NCBI GenBank assembly: GCA_922989275.2
Contig: OV277868.1
Location: forward strand, 54,248,216 to 54,312,215
Direction: 5' to 3'
Source: Gari tellinella
Taxonomy: Eukaryota; Mollusca; Bivalvia; Cardiida; Psammobiidae
Length of the DNA stretch: 64,000 bases
In this document: positions 10,712-23,242 of the stretch, piece by piece
Layout of the letters: every line of letters starts with the position of its first letter
Numbering within the stretch: the first letter of the stretch is position 1
The notes under the pieces: model-generated
Told to the model about the DNA's origin: nothing
Databases searched by the model: none
The model's input: the letters and a program-made list of their open reading frames with translations, nothing else
Translations under genes and position numbers: made by a program

Positions 10712-13695
10712 TATATGAACGTTGTTCCTCATTACTTCCTCTCTACAACGGCTCTATGAACAACGGTTCCCTCCTTACAACAATGCTTCCCGCTGTTCCT
10801 CGATGCTCTCTCCCATAAACGGCTCTATGAACAACGGTTCCCTCCTTACAACAATGCTTACCGCTGTTCCTCAGTGCTCTCTCCCAAAGACGGCCCTCTG
10901 AACAACGGTTCCCTACTAACAACAACGCTAACCGCTATTCCTCAGTGCTCTCTCCCCAAAATGGCCCTCTGAACAACGGTTCCTTCCTTAAAACAACGCT
11001 TACCACTGTTCCTCAGTGCTCCCTCCCAAAAACGGCCCTCTGAACAACGGTAACCTCCTTACAACAACGCTAACGGCTGTTCCTCAGTGCTCTCTCCCCA
11101 AAACGGCTCTATGAACAACGGTTCCCTCCTTACAACAATGCTTACCGCTGTTCCTCAGTGCTCTCTCCCAATAACGACTATATGAACAACGGTTCCCTCC
11201 TTACAACAATGCTTCTCGCTGTTTCTCAGTGCCCCCTCCCAACAACGGCTATATGAACAACGGTTCCCTCCTTACAACAATGCTTACCGCTGTTCCTCAG
11301 TGCTCTCTCCCCAAAACGGCTCTATGAACAACGGTCCCCTCCTTACAACAACGCTTCCCGCTGTTCCTCAGTGCTCTCTCCCAAAAACGGCTCTATCAAC
11401 AACGGTCCCCTCCTTACAACAATGCTTCCCGCTGTTCCTCAGTGCTCCCTTCCAAAAACGGCCCTCTGAACAACAGCTCCCTCCTTACAACAACGCTAAC
11501 CGCTGTTCTTCAGTGCTCCCTCTCAAAAAAGGCTCTATGCACAACGGTTCCCTCCTTACAACAATGCTAACCGCTGTTCCTCAGTGCTCTCTCCAAACAA
11601 CGGCTCTATGAACAACGGTTCCCTCCTTACAACAATGCTTACCGCTGTTCCTTAGTGCTCCCTCCAAAAAACGGCTCTATGAACAACGGTTCCCTACATA
11701 CAACAATGCTTTCCGCTGTTCCTCAGTGCTCTCTCCCAAAACGGCCCTATGAACAACGGTTCCCTCCTAACAACAACGCTTCCCGCTGTTCATCAGTGCT
11801 CTCTCCCAAAAACGGCCCTCTGAACAACGGTTCCCTCCTTACAACAATGCTTCCCGCTGTTCATCAGTGCTCCCTCCCAAAAACGGCTGTATAAACAACG
11901 GTTCCCTCCTAACAACAATGCTTCCCGCTGTTCATCAGTGCTCCCTCCCAAAACGGCTATATGAACAACAGTTCCCTCCTTACAACAACGCTAACCGCTG
12001 TTCCTCAGTGCTCCCTCCCAACAACGGCTCTATGAACAACGGTTCCCTCCTTACAACAATGCTTACCGCTGTTCCTCAGTGCCCTCTCCAAACAACGGCT
12101 CTATGAACAACGGTCCCTCCTTACAACAATGCTTCCCGCTGTTCTTCAGTGCCCCCTCCCAAAAACGGCTCTATGAACAACGGTTCCCTCCTTACAACAA
12201 TGCTTACCGCTGTTCCTCAGTGCTCTCCCCAACAACGACTATATGAACAACGGTTCCCTCCTTACAACAATGCTTCCCGCTGTTCATCAGTGCCCCCTCC
12301 CAACAACGGCTATATGAACAACGGTTCCCTCCTTACAACAATGCTTCCCGCTGCTCCTCAGTGCTCTCTCCAAAAACGGGCTCTATGAACATCGGTTCCC
12401 TCCTTACAACAATGATTCCCGCTGTTCCTCAGTGCTCTCCCCAACAACGACTATATGAACAACGGTTCCCTCCTTACAACAATGCTTCCCGCTGCTCCTC
12501 AGTGCTCTCTCCAAAAAAGGGCTCTATGAACATCGGTTCCCTCCTTACAACAATGAATCCCGCTGTTCCTCAGTGCTCTCCCCAACAACGACTATATGAA
12601 CATCGGTTCCCTCCTTACAACAATGCTAACCGCTGTTCCTCAGTGCTCCCTCCCAAAAACGGCCCTCTGAACAACGGTTCCCTCCTGACAACAATGCTTC
12701 CCGCTGTTCATCAGTGCTCCCTCCCAAAACGGCTATATGAACAACAGTTCCCTCCTTACAACAACGCTAATCGCTGTTCCTCAGTGCTCCCTCCCAACAA
12801 CGACTCTATGAACAACGGTTCCCTCCTTACAACAATGCTTCCCGCTGTTCTTCAGTGCCCCCTCCTAAAAACGGCTTTATGAACAACGGTCCCTCCTTAC
12901 AACAATGCTTCCCGCTGTTCTTCAGTGCCCTCTCCCAACAACGACTATATGAACAACGGTTCCCTCCTTATTACAATGCTTCCCGCTGTTCCTCAGTGCT
13001 CTCTCCCAAAAACGGCTATATGAACAACGGTCCCTCCTTACAACAATGCTTCCCGCTGTTCCTCAGTGCTCTCTCCAAACAACGGCTCTATTAACAACGG
13101 TTCCCTCCTTACAACAATGCTTCCCGCTGTTCCTCAGTGCTCTCTCCAAACAACGGCTCTATGAACAACGGTCCCCTCCTTACAACAATGCTTCCCGCTG
13201 TTCCTCGGTGCTCTCTCCCAAAAACGGCCCTCTGAACAACGGTTCCCTCCTTACAAAAATGCTTACCGCTGTTCCTCAGTGCTCTCTCCCAAAAACGGCT
13301 CTATCAACAACGGTTCCCTCCTTACAGCAACGCTAACCGCTGTTCCTCAGTGCTCCCTCCCAAAAACGGCTCTATGAACAACGGTTCCCTCCTTACAACA
13401 ACGCTTACCGCTGTTCCTCAGTGCTCCCTCCCAAAAACGGCTATATGAACAACGGTTCCCTCCTTACAACAACGCTTACCACTGTTCCTCAGGGCTCCCT
13501 CCCAAAAACGGCTATATGAACAACGATTCCCTCCTTACAACAACGCTAACCGCTGTTCCTCAGTGCTCCCTCTCAAAATAGGCTCAATGAACAACGGTTT
13601 TCTCCTTAAAAAAACGCTTACCACTGTTCCTCAGTGCTCTCTCCCAAAAACAGCTCTATGCACAACGGTTCCCTCCTTACAACAATGCTTACCAA
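10712..13695. repeat. 71-bp satellite, block 2 (duplicate of block 1)
   Basis: Same monomer as block 1. From about 10797 onward the order of variant monomers matches block 1 from about 4960. The offset changes by exact multiples of 71 bp (about 5837, then 5695, then 5624), which means whole monomers were lost or gained. Base differences between the blocks are rare by eye. Confidence 0.95.
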
Positions 13696-13877
13696 AATTG
13701 AAAAGTAATTTAATTTCCATAGAGAAAACTCCCTATGCACAAAACAAGTGCAAACAACTTCTCTAAGTAAACAGAGGTATACTTTTAAACCTAATCCAAT
13801 CAAACATGACCAATCCTGTGGATGCTACGCGAAAAAACATCCACAACATTGTTCATGTGAAGCCCGCCATTAACCCT
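13696..13877. other. Spacer copy ending at a chimeric junction
   Basis: Duplicate of 8071-8255, including the first bases of the family A MITE (TTAACCCTTT). It then switches at about 13878 to Gypsy sequence. Confidence 0.8.
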
Positions 13878-14014
13878 TTTCCAGCATGAGCCTGTTTAAC
13901 GCTATCAAGACGAGATAGAGTATCAGCACCAACGTTCTGCTTGCCAGCACGATACTTAATCGAAAAATTGTACGTGGCAAGAGATGCCAACCAACGATGA
14001 GACACAGCATCGAG
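13878..14014 (-). pseudogene. Duplicated Gypsy RNase H fragment
   Basis: Near-identical to 10575-10711 (RNase H C-terminal region and its 5' truncation point), followed by the same satellite junction (CTATATGAACGTTGTTCC). It shows the truncation existed before the duplication. About 137 bp, non-functional. Confidence 0.9.
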
Positions 14015-17000
14015 CTATATGAACGTTGTTCCTCATTACTTCCTCTCTACAACGGCTCTATGAACAACGGTTCCCTCCTTACAACAATGCTTCCCGCTGT
14101 TCCTCAGTGCTCTCTCCCAAAAACGGCTCTATGAACAACGGTTCCCTCCTTACAACAACGCTAACCGCTATTCCTCAGTGCTCTCTCCAAAAAAACGGCT
14201 CTATGAACAACGGTTCCCTCCTTACAACAACGCTTACCGCTGTTCCTCAGTGCTCCCTCCCAAAAACGGCTCTATGAACAACGGTTCCCTCCTTACAACA
14301 ATGCTTCCCGCTATTCCTCAGTGCTCTCTCCATACAACGACTATATGAACAACGGTTCCCTCCTTACAACAATGCTTACCGCTGTTTCTCAGTGCTCTCT
14401 CCCTAAAACAGCTATATCAACAACGGACCCTCCTTACAACAATGCTTTCCGCTGTTCCTCAGTGCTTTCTCCAAACAACGGCCCTCTGAACAACGGTTCC
14501 CTCCTTACAACAATGCTTACCGCTGTTCCTCAGTGCTCTCTCCCCAAAACGGCTCTATGAACAACGGTTCCCTCCTTACAACAATGCTTCCCGCTGTTCC
14601 TCAGTGCCCTCTCCCCAAAACGGCCCTATGAACAACGGTTCCCTCCTTACAACAACGCTTCCCGCTGTTCCTCAGTGCTCTCTCCCAGAAACGGCCCTCT
14701 GCTTCCCGCTGTTCCTCAGTGCCCCTCCCCAAAACGGCTCTATGAACAACGGTTCCTCCTAACAAGAACGCTAACCGCTGTTCCTCAGTGCTCTCTCCAA
14801 ACAACGGCTCTATGAACAACGGTTCCCTCCTTACAACAACGCTTCCCGCTGTTCCTCAGTGCTCTCTCCCAAAAACGGCCCTCTGCTTCCCGCTGTTCCT
14901 CAGTGCCCCGTCCCCAAAACGGCTCTATTAACAACGTTTCCTCCTTACAACAACGCTAACCGCTGTTCTTCAGTGCTCTTTCCAAACAACTGCTCTATGA
15001 ACAACGGTTCCCTCCTAACAACAATGCTTCCCGCTGTTCCTCGGTGCTCTCTCCCAAAAACGGCTCTAAGAACAACGGTTCCCTTCTTACAACAATGCTT
15101 CCCGCTGTTCCTCAGTGCTCTCTACAAACAACGGCTAATATGAACAACGGTTCCCTCCTTACAACAATGCTTCCCGCTGTTCCTCAGTGCTCTCTCCAAA
15201 CCACGGCTCTATGAACAACGGTTCCCTCCTTACAACAATGCTTCCCGCTGTTCCTCAGTGCTCTCTCCAAACAACGGCTATATGAACAACGGTTCCCTCC
15301 TTACAACAACGCTAACCGCTGTTCCTCAGTGCTCTCTCCCCAAAAACGGCTCTATGAACAACGGTTCCCTCCTTACAACAATGCTTCCCGCTGTTCCTCA
15401 GTGCTCTCTCCAAACAACGACTTTATGAACAACGGTTCCCTCCTTACAAAAACGCTTCCCGCTGTTCCTCAGTGCTCTCTCCCTAAAACGGCTCTATGAA
15501 CAACGGTTCCCTCCTTACAACAACGCTTCCCGCTGTTCCTTAGTATTCTCTCCCAAAAACGGCACTCTGAACAACGGTTCCCTCCTTACAACAATGCTTC
15601 CCGCTGTTCCTCAGTGCTCTCTCCAAACAACGGCTCTATGAACAACTGTTCCCTCCTTACAACAACGCTTCCCGCTGTTCCTCAGTGCTCTCTCCAACCA
15701 ACGGCTATATGAACAACGGTTCCCTCCTTACAACAACGCTTCCCGCTGTTCCTCAGTGCTCTCTCACTAAAACGGCTCTATGAACAACGGTTCCCTCCTT
15801 ACAACAACTCTTCCCGCTGTTCCTCAGTACTCTCTCCCAAAAACGGCACTCTGAACAACGGTTCCCTCCTTACAACAACGCTTACCGCTGTTCCTCAGTG
15901 CTCTCTCCAAACAACGACTATATGAACAACGGTTCCCTCCTTACAACAACGCATCCCGCTGTTCCCCAGTGCTCTGTCCCAAAAACGGCTCTATGAACAA
16001 CGGTTCCCTCCTTACAACAATGCTTCCCGCTGTTCCTCAGTGCTCTCTCCCAAAAACGGCTCTATGAACAACGGTTCCCTCCATTCAACAACGCATCCCG
16101 CTGTTTCTCAGTGCTATCTCCCTAAAACGGCTCTATGAACAACGGTTCCCTCCTTATAACAACTAATCCCGCTGTTTCTCAGTGCTCTCTCCCAAAAACG
16201 GCTCTATGAACAATGGTTCCCTCCTTACAACAACGCATCCCGCTGTTTCTCAGTGCTCTCTCCCTAAAACGGCTCTATGAACAACGGTTCCCTCCTTACA
16301 ACAACGCTTACCGCTGTTCCTCAGTGCTCCCTCCCAAAAACGGCTCTATGAACAACGGTTCCCTCCTTACAACAATGCTTCCCGCTATTCCTCAGTGCTC
16401 TTTCTCCAAAACGGCTCTATGAACAACGGTTCCCTCCTTACAACAACGCATCCCGCTGTTCCTCAGTGCCCCCTCCCCAAACAACGACTATATGAACAAC
16501 GGTTCCCTCCTTAAAACAATGCTTCCCGCTGTTTCTGAGTGCTCTCTCCCAAAAACGGCTCTATGAACAACGGTTCCCTCCTTACAACAACGCATCCCGC
16601 TGTTTCGCAGTGCTCTCTCCCTAAAACGGCTCTATGAACAACGGTTCCCTCCTTACAACAACGCTTACCGCTGTTCCTCAGTGCTCCCTCCCAAAAACGG
16701 CTCTATGAACAACGGTTCCCTCCTGACAACAATGCTTCCCGCTATTCCTCAGTGCTCTCTCCCCAAATCGGCTCTATGAACAACAGTTCCCTCCTTACAA
16801 CAACGAATCCCGCTGTTTCTCAGTGCTCTCTCCCAAAAACGGCTGTATGAACAACGATTCCCTCCTTACAACAACGCATTCCGCTGTTTCTCAGTGCTCT
16901 CTCCCTAAAACGGCTCTATGAACAACGGTTCCCTCCTTACAACAACGCATCCCGCTGTTTCTCAGTGCTCTCTCCCAAAAAAGGCTATATGAACAACGGT

Positions 17001-18672
17001 CCCTCCTTACAACAATGCTTCCCGCTGTTCCTCAGTGCTCTCTCCCCAAAACGGCTCTATGAACAACGGTTCCCTCCTTACAACAATGCTTCCCGCTGTT
17101 CCTCAGTGCTCTCTCCCTAAAACGGCTCTATGAACAACGGTTCCCTCCTTACAACAACGCTTCCCGCTTATTCTCAGTGCCCCCTCCCCAAAACGGCTCT
17201 ATGAACAACGGTTCCCTCCTTACAACAACACTTCCCGCTGTTCTTCAGTGCTCTCTCCCAAAAACGGCCCTCTGCTTCCCGCTGTTCCTCAGTGCCCCCT
17301 CCCCAAAACGGCTCTATGAACAACGGTTCCTTCTTACAACAACGCTAACCGCTGTTCCTCAGTGCTCTCTCCCTAAAACGGCTGTATGAACAACGGTCCC
17401 CTCCTTACAACAATGCTTCCCGCTGTTCCTCAGTGCTCTCTCCCAAAAACGGCTCTAAGAACAACGGTTCCCTCCTTACAACAACGCATCCCGCTGTTTC
17501 TCAGTGCTCTCTCCCTAAAACGGCTCTATGAACAACGGTTCCCTCCTTACAACAACGCATCCCGCTGTTTCTCAGTGCTTTCTCCCTAAAAAGGCTGTAT
17601 GAACAACGGTTCCCTCCTTACAACAACGCATCCCGCTGTTCCCCAGTGCTCTCTCCCAAAAACGGCTCTATGAACAACGGTTCCCTCCTTACAACAACGC
17701 TTACCGCTGTTCTTCAGTACTCTCTCCCAAACACGGCACTCTGAACAATGGTTCCCTCCTTACAACAACGCTTACCGCTGTTCCTCGGTGCTCTCTCCCA
17801 AAAACGGCTATATGAACAACGGTTCCCTCCTTAAAACAACGCTTACCGCTGTTCCTCGGTGCTCTCTCCCAAAAACGGCTGTATAAACAACGGTTCCCTC
17901 CTTACAACAATGCTTCCCGCTGTTCCTCAGTGCTCTCTCCCCAAAACGGCTCTATGAACAACGGTCCCCTCCTTACAACAATGCTTCCCGATGTTCCTCA
18001 GTGCTCTCTCCCCAAAACGGCTCTATGAACAACGGTCCCCTCCTTACAACAATGCTTCCCGCTGTTCCTCAGTGCTCTCTCCCCAAAACGGCTCTATGAA
18101 CAACGGTTCCCTCCTTACAACAACGCTTCCTGCTGTTCATCAGTGCTCTTTCCCAAAAACGGCCCTCTGAACAACGGTTCACTCCTTACAGCAACGCATC
18201 CAGCTGTTCTTCAGTGCCCCCTCCCAACAACGCCTATATGAACAACGGTTCCCTCCTTACAACAATGCTTACCGCTGTTCCTCAGTGCTCTCTCCCAAAA
18301 ACGGCTCTATGAACAACGGTTCCCTCCTTACAACAATGCTTCCCGCTGTTCCTCAGTGCTCTCTCCCAAAAACGGCTCTATGAACAACGGTCCCCTCCTT
18401 ACAACAACGCATCCCGCTGTTTCTCAGTGGTCTCTCCCTAAAACGGCTCTATGAACAACGGTTCCCTCCTTACAACAACGCATCCCGCTGTTTCTCAGTG
18501 CTCTCTCCCTAAAACGGCTCTATGAACAACGGTTCCCTCCTTACACCAATGCTTCCCGCTGTTCCTCAGTGCTCTCTCCCCAATACGGCTCTATGAACAA
18601 CGGTTCCCTCCTTACAACAACGCTTCCCGCTGTTCCTCAGTACTCCCTCCCAACAACGACTCTCTGACCAAC
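14015..18672. repeat. 71-bp satellite, block 3
   Basis: Continuation of the array. From about 15950 many monomers carry GCATCCCGCTGTTTCTCAG and CTCTCTCCCTAAAACGGC, variants not seen in blocks 1 and 2, so this part has been homogenised separately. Shortened monomers occur near 14695 and 14880. The array ends at about 18672 (CTCTCTGACCAACGG). Confidence 0.95.
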
Positions 18673-19100
18673 GGTTTTCTGAATGTTACGTTACCAACAA
18701 ACCCTTATTATTCTGAATTGTCGTCTGCTTCAAATATATCGTCTGTGGAAAAAAACATTATTTGTTTTTATTGGGGTTTTTTTTAACTCAAAGATGTTTA
18801 ATGTGAGTGACGAAATTTGAATCTTGAGCCAAACTGTTTGCAAATGTTAGCCAGGTCAAGGTTACTGTTGTTTTAACTCTTATCACGCTGAATATTGTCG
18901 TCTGCTTAAAATATATCGTCTGCTGAAAAACTAAACATTTAGTTTTCATCCTTTTGGGACTGAAGAAAAATTGAAAACGAGTGACAAACAGTTTTTATTC
19001 AGATAAGACGCCGCGTTACGTTCTGGTTTCAAACTGTATGCAATCGACAGGCATGTCGCGCTAAGCATAGTAAGAGGTTTTTTTGTAATGAATTTTATTT
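18673..19100. repeat. Decayed C/M-type MITE arms after the satellite
   Basis: Repeated TTGTCGTCTGCTT motifs (18719, 18895), CAAACTGTTTGCAAATG at 18830 and a partial alpha core (AAGACGCCGCGTTACG, 19006-19021). The same kind of DNA flanks the left end of the array. Confidence 0.5.
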
Positions 19101-19175
19101 CATCATTTTTCATGCTATACAATTTCATATTACATAACATACATGTATACACATGAGATGAACATTTTATTTTTT

Positions 19176-19195
19176 GAGAGAGAGAGAGAGAGAGA
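19176..19195. repeat. (GA)n microsatellite
   Basis: Ten GA units, near where the 3' end of the neighbouring LINE fragment would lie. Confidence 0.9.
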
Positions 19196-19338
19196 AAAGA
19201 GGGATAGTGAGAGTAAGGAAATTTGTTTGGGAAGGAGTTGAAAATTTGACTCTAATTTTGGACTTCAGTACCAGTCTAAATATTTTTAATATAATATTTT
19301 CTAAGAGAATATATATATATATACATGTATAAAGGTTT

Positions 19339-20294
19339 TTATGTCTGTTCTAGGAATGGTCTCCATTTTAAAGTGTGTATTTCTAGTTTATCTCTGTTTT
19401 GTGCCATTTGTTTTTCAATATTTATTTTTCGTGTTAGGGTATTTTTGAAATGTTTGAAAGTCGGTATTTCTTTATTGTTTTTTGTTTGGAATATGTATTG
19501 TTTTGCTGCTATAAGTATATAATTCTTTGCATGGTCAGTCATATTGTTTCTGTTGCTTATTATTCCTAATGTGATTGTTTGGTAATTTATATTTATGCTC
19601 ATGTTCATATTTTCTAACCAATTAGATAAGTTATTCCAAAAGTGTTGTACATGATTGCACTCCCAGAATAGGTGTTTTATTGTTTCTACCTGCATATTAC
19701 ATAGATCACATATATTGCTTTGTTTGATATTATATTTCATCAGTGATGTGTTTGTTGGAATAATTCTATTTATAAATTTGTACTGGAAGCTTCTGAGAGA
19801 AGGGTCAATTGTAGCGGTATATATGTTTTTGTAGGTATTTATCCAATTTATTTCTGTATTGCCTAAGTCCTGTTCCCACTTTTCTTGTGGGTTTGGCTTG
19901 TCAAATTTCAGCTTTCTTAACTGAATATTGTATAAGAATTTATTTGTTTGTTTAGCTTTTTGCAGCTTTTGCAGTAAGGTTTCATTTTGTTGTATTGCAT
20001 CATTTATATTTTCTAGTTTTAATTTATCTCTCCATTGTTTTGGTATACAGGACTTAAGTTGGTTATAAAAGAAAATCACATTTTCAGCTAGATTGTATAG
20101 GTCCTTTAGGGTTTCTTATAAAAGTCATTTGTTCTGTAGTCGTATATGTCACTAATGTGTTTAATTCCTTTTTCGAACAACTGTTTTCTAAATATCGTTT
20201 TGTTTGGAATTAATATGTTTTTGTTGTTCCATAAAGTTCTATTGCTTATTTTTGTACTGTTTGTGTCATCATTGATTTGTGTCCATGCAATCAT
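19339..20294 (-). pseudogene. Non-LTR retrotransposon ORF2 C-terminal fragment
   Basis: A 246-residue frame (20079-19339) contains LRSFQYKFINRIIPTN, then CDLCNMQVETIKHLFWECN and HFWNNL, the zinc-binding domain found after reverse transcriptase in several LINE clades. An upstream piece (20294-20106, MIAWTQINDDTN, then ISDIYDYRT) is in another frame, so there is a frameshift or stop near 20106. Reverse transcriptase is absent. The fragment is cut at 20298 by a TTAA-flanked MITE. Short 5'-truncated copies are usual for LINEs. Confidence 0.8.
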
Positions 20295-20297
20295 GAT

Positions 20298-20546
20298 TTA
20301 ACATATTCACTCCTGAATTTTCAATGGACAATTACAGTTCCAATCAAGACAATGCTATTGGCGACTATCAAGACTATTTTATACAATATATTCCATGATG
20401 ACAAACAGTACATACCCTGATCAGAGGACTCCTTTAAGAGTCCTTTGATATGGGTCTACACTGTTTGTCAATAACAAAATAGGTACTGTCTTTTGTTTTA
20501 TAAATGACGAGTACATGTATATTCGTCGCTAGAGTGGAATGTTTAA
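20298..20546 (+). mobile_element. Family B-like MITE, diverged, at the LINE fragment edge
   Basis: TTAA at 20298-20301 and 20543-20546. CTCCTGAATTTTCAATGGAC matches the B left end, and a beta core lies at about 20399-20468 (CCCTGATCAGAGGACTCC). It is older than the other B copies. Confidence 0.65.
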
Positions 20547-21044
20547 AAGCGAAAAAATCAAATCAATAGCATTGTCTATAAGAAAGGCAGCAACTTGAAG
20601 TTATACGGAATTAAACAAGGGTTTTTTTCCGGGGGCGCCATGAATTACTTTTTGTATTGCATTAAAAGCCCGATTGTCTTGAAAGCTGTCTCTATACCTG
20701 TTCATGTGATTGGTTAGGTGCTAAATAAGGGCTGCATTGCATGTAATTTTAGTAATCCAGTTTGCTCATTTACAAGAAAACTTCACTAGATGACAGAATC
20801 TGAGTCGTCTTTTCAAACTACAAAAGACAAATTAATTTGATTAACTAATGTCTGTAGCGGCAGACAAAATGTCAAATTTCGATTTATGTTTTCCCATATT
20901 TTCAATCATTTGACATGTGAATTATGGTCTTTAACTATGTTGATGGAGACGTATTTATTTTTATATTAGTGCACTCGTCCTTTCTAGAAGAGATTCCTTG
21001 TCATAAATATCTTAAAACAACTGAGTAGAATGTTCTTTGACATT
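20547..21044. other. Nothing recognised
   Basis: AT-rich, without long open frames, palindromes or matches to the families named here. Confidence 0.5.
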
Positions 21045-21260
21045 TACCCCCTTCACTGACATGACGTCATCAATTTTAAACAAATGTTGTCTGCTTTGAT
21101 TTCTCAAATTCAATATTTAGGTTTTTTGAGTTAAGAATTATTGAAATGAGTGCCAAACGGTTTGAATCCTGATTAGACGCCGCGTAACGCGGCGTCTAAT
21201 CAGGATTTAAAATATTTGCAAATAACCGCTGTACTCGGAGTAAGGCAGTGAAGGGGTTAA
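21045..21260. mobile_element. Family C MITE
   Basis: CCCTTCACTGACATGACG at the left, GGCAGTGAAGGGGTTAA at the right, and an almost perfect alpha palindrome at about 21148-21221 (GACGCCGCGTAACGCGGCG). Left TTAA has become TTTA. Another half copy follows at 21290-21400. Confidence 0.75.
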
Positions 21261-21589
21261 TGACCCTTATCAAGACATAATACAGTCTGCTGTGATCTTA
21301 TCGTCTGCAAGATTTGTCAATTTTTTTTGTGTATTTTTAAATAAAACATGTAGAAGAAACTAAAAGATGGTTTTCAAACAGTTGGGACCCAGAACCAAAA
21401 GGTTTGGAAGTATCAGTCAAGTAACAATCGACAGGACAAGGGATAATAAACAACCCGAATAGAATGTGACAGATATGCTTTTTTCTACATTAAGCTGTCA
21501 CTCGTGTAAGAGACAGAAACATGAATTAAAATATCATTATGCATTTTCAAAATTGCATTATGTTTAACATGAAGCGTCACATTATTTCC

Positions 21590-21830
21590 AGCTGAGCGAA
21601 ATAGTATGTCGATAACGATTCTGAATAGAGCCGATATGGTTAAACTTAAGCCCATTGCCTTAAGGTGCATACTGCTTTTCTATCATCCTACTTTAAGCTA
21701 CAATATGCTAGGGTATAGGAAATATTTCTTAGTGTATATGTTCATTACTGAATACTTTGGAACCATTTTCTTCAGTGAAAGAATACATCAAATGTGCAAA
21801 AAGGTGCGTCTATTTTGGAAAGGGTTAAAC
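21590..21830 (+). mobile_element. Family A MITE, old
   Basis: Recognisable by CCTTAAGGTGCATACTGC, CTACTTTAAGCTACAATATG, CATTTTCTTCAGTG and a final GGAAAGGGTTAA. The left end is not clear. Confidence 0.55.
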
Positions 21831-22131
21831 AAAGAGTTCTGTGACAGCTCGGAAATAAAAGTCAATCATCACCACCAAGACCAGAAAAGCCTAACAAAAA
21901 ATATGGAAGCGCGCTTGTTCCGGTGACTTGTGCAGCGAGTCAAATGGTATGAAAACACATTTAAACGGGTGACTTATAGCCATTTAAATGGTATAGCAAA
22001 CGTATGTTCCGTTGACTTATGTGTCAGTTCAAAATGGCACGGAAACATGTATGTTTCGTGACTGAGTGACTTACATGTATGTAGCAGTTCAAATGGTATG
22101 AAAATACGTGTGTTCCGGTGACATAAGAGTG

Positions 22132-22395
22132 ACCTCCGTGGTATTTCACTGTGACATACATAATAAAGCTCCTCACTGCTGGCATGGCTGTCGGTTCGAT
22201 TCACGGTCTGGACATTCGGATTTTCATGTGGGGAAGCCTTCCAGCTGACTTGCGGGAGGTCTACCCAGTTACCGATTGTGCCTGAAACAATGCATATTTA
22301 GGGCTTCTAGGGTTCTCCTTCAGCTGTAATTAGCAGGACCTCGCGATATGACTGAAATACTGGTAAAGCGACGTAAAACCATAACAAATCCCAAT
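22132..22395 (+). mobile_element. tRNA-derived SINE, plus orientation
   Basis: Box B-like GGTTCGATTCA at 22193-22203, a decayed box A region, then TTCGGATTTTCATGTGGGGA, CTTCCAGCTGACTTGCGGGA, GGTCTACCCAGTTACCGAT and ATGACTGAAATACTGGTAAA, ending in an A-rich tail. It matches the copies at 34313 and 40856. Flanking GACATAAGAG/GACTTATGTA may be a worn target duplication. Confidence 0.8.
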
Positions 22396-22437
22396 CCAAA
22401 GACTTATGTAACGGTTCAAGTTGTATGGAAACATGTG

Positions 22438-22694
22438 CAAGGCTGCCATTTCTCCGGATTTTTTCTAAATCTTCGGATTTTTTCCCCAGTTTGTAGTAGC
22501 TTAAAACAGGTTGAAAGTAAATCAGATTGCGCCTTTAGGCGCATTCTGCTTTACTTACAGCCTGCTTTAAGTAGTCGCATGTCAACAAAAACTAGAAACA
22601 GGCAATGGGGTAAAGGTACGATTCGTAAAATTGCACTTGAAAAATGCAAATTTGGAAATCTTCGGATTTTTCATGTCAACTTATGGCAGCCCTG
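22438..22694. mobile_element. Family H MITE, 6-bp target duplication
   Basis: CAAGGCTGCCATTTCTCCGG at the left and ATGGCAGCCCTG at the right, with CATGTG on both sides (22432-22437, 22695-22700). The core, about 22501-22571, is gamma (GGTTGAAAGTAAATCAG), otherwise found in TTAA-flanked family A. The CAGGG-type terminus suggests a hAT relative. Confidence 0.8.
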
Positions 22695-22755
22695 CATGTG
22701 TGTTCTGGTGACTTATGTACATGTGTAGCAGTTCAAATAATACTGAAACAGGTTG

Positions 22756-23056
22756 TGAATATGGGACTAATACAGCTATTCAAAAGCACTGTCTGCTATG
22801 TTTTAATGACACATTTACTTTTGATAACAAAGAGGTATTCCATATCTTAAGTTAATAACGTTGATAGTTTATTGAGAAATTACACTTAAACCAAATTCTA
22901 AAGGGAAACAAGGATAATAAATTTTCTGGAATGACAAGTCACAATTGCAATAAGACAGTGCTAATTTTTATAATTAACAAGTATTCCAAGATTCAAGTTA
23001 ATGTCTTTGATAGTTGTTGAGAAAAATTAATTCAAGATCAAATTTATTGTGAGGTT
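22756..23056. other. Nothing recognised
   Basis: AT-rich, no gene. Two stretches look related (TTCCATATCTTAAGTTAATA at 22838 and AAGATTCAAGTTAATGTC at 22988). Confidence 0.4.
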
Positions 23057-23242
23057 TTTACCCCGCCAACGCCCTATTTTCGACTGCTTCAATAAGGTTG
23101 TTTGTAATATAGTTTCAAAATTAGACGAAAACAAAAGGCAATCAGTTTCGATCCTAATCGATGCCGTGTTACGCGGCGTCTGATCAGGATCAAAATTGTT
23201 TTCAAATGCGGTTTATGACGTCTTTGAGAATGAAAAGGTTAC
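23057..23242. mobile_element. Family C MITE, decayed
   Basis: ACCCCGCCAACGCCC at the left and GAGAATGAAAAGGTTA at the right. Alpha core half intact (GTTACGCGGCGTCTGATCAG). Confidence 0.6.

Larger units (their letters stand above)
21907..22755. repeat. About 51-bp tandem array split by a SINE and a MITE
   Basis: Diverged units with GTTCCGGTGACTTATG, AGCAGTTCAAATGGTATG and AAACATGT run through 21907-22131, resume at 22396-22437 and again at 22695-22755. The two gaps are exactly the SINE and the family H element, so the array is older than both. Confidence 0.75.

Noticed and set aside
4628..18672. CRISPR array
   Set aside because: Repeats are contiguous 71-bp monomers without unique spacers, and the window is eukaryotic.
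22348..22728. 126-codon open frame as a gene
   Set aside because: It runs from the SINE across the 51-bp array and the H MITE; it contains palindrome-encoded residues (LKQVESK and so on) seen in many MITE-derived frames.
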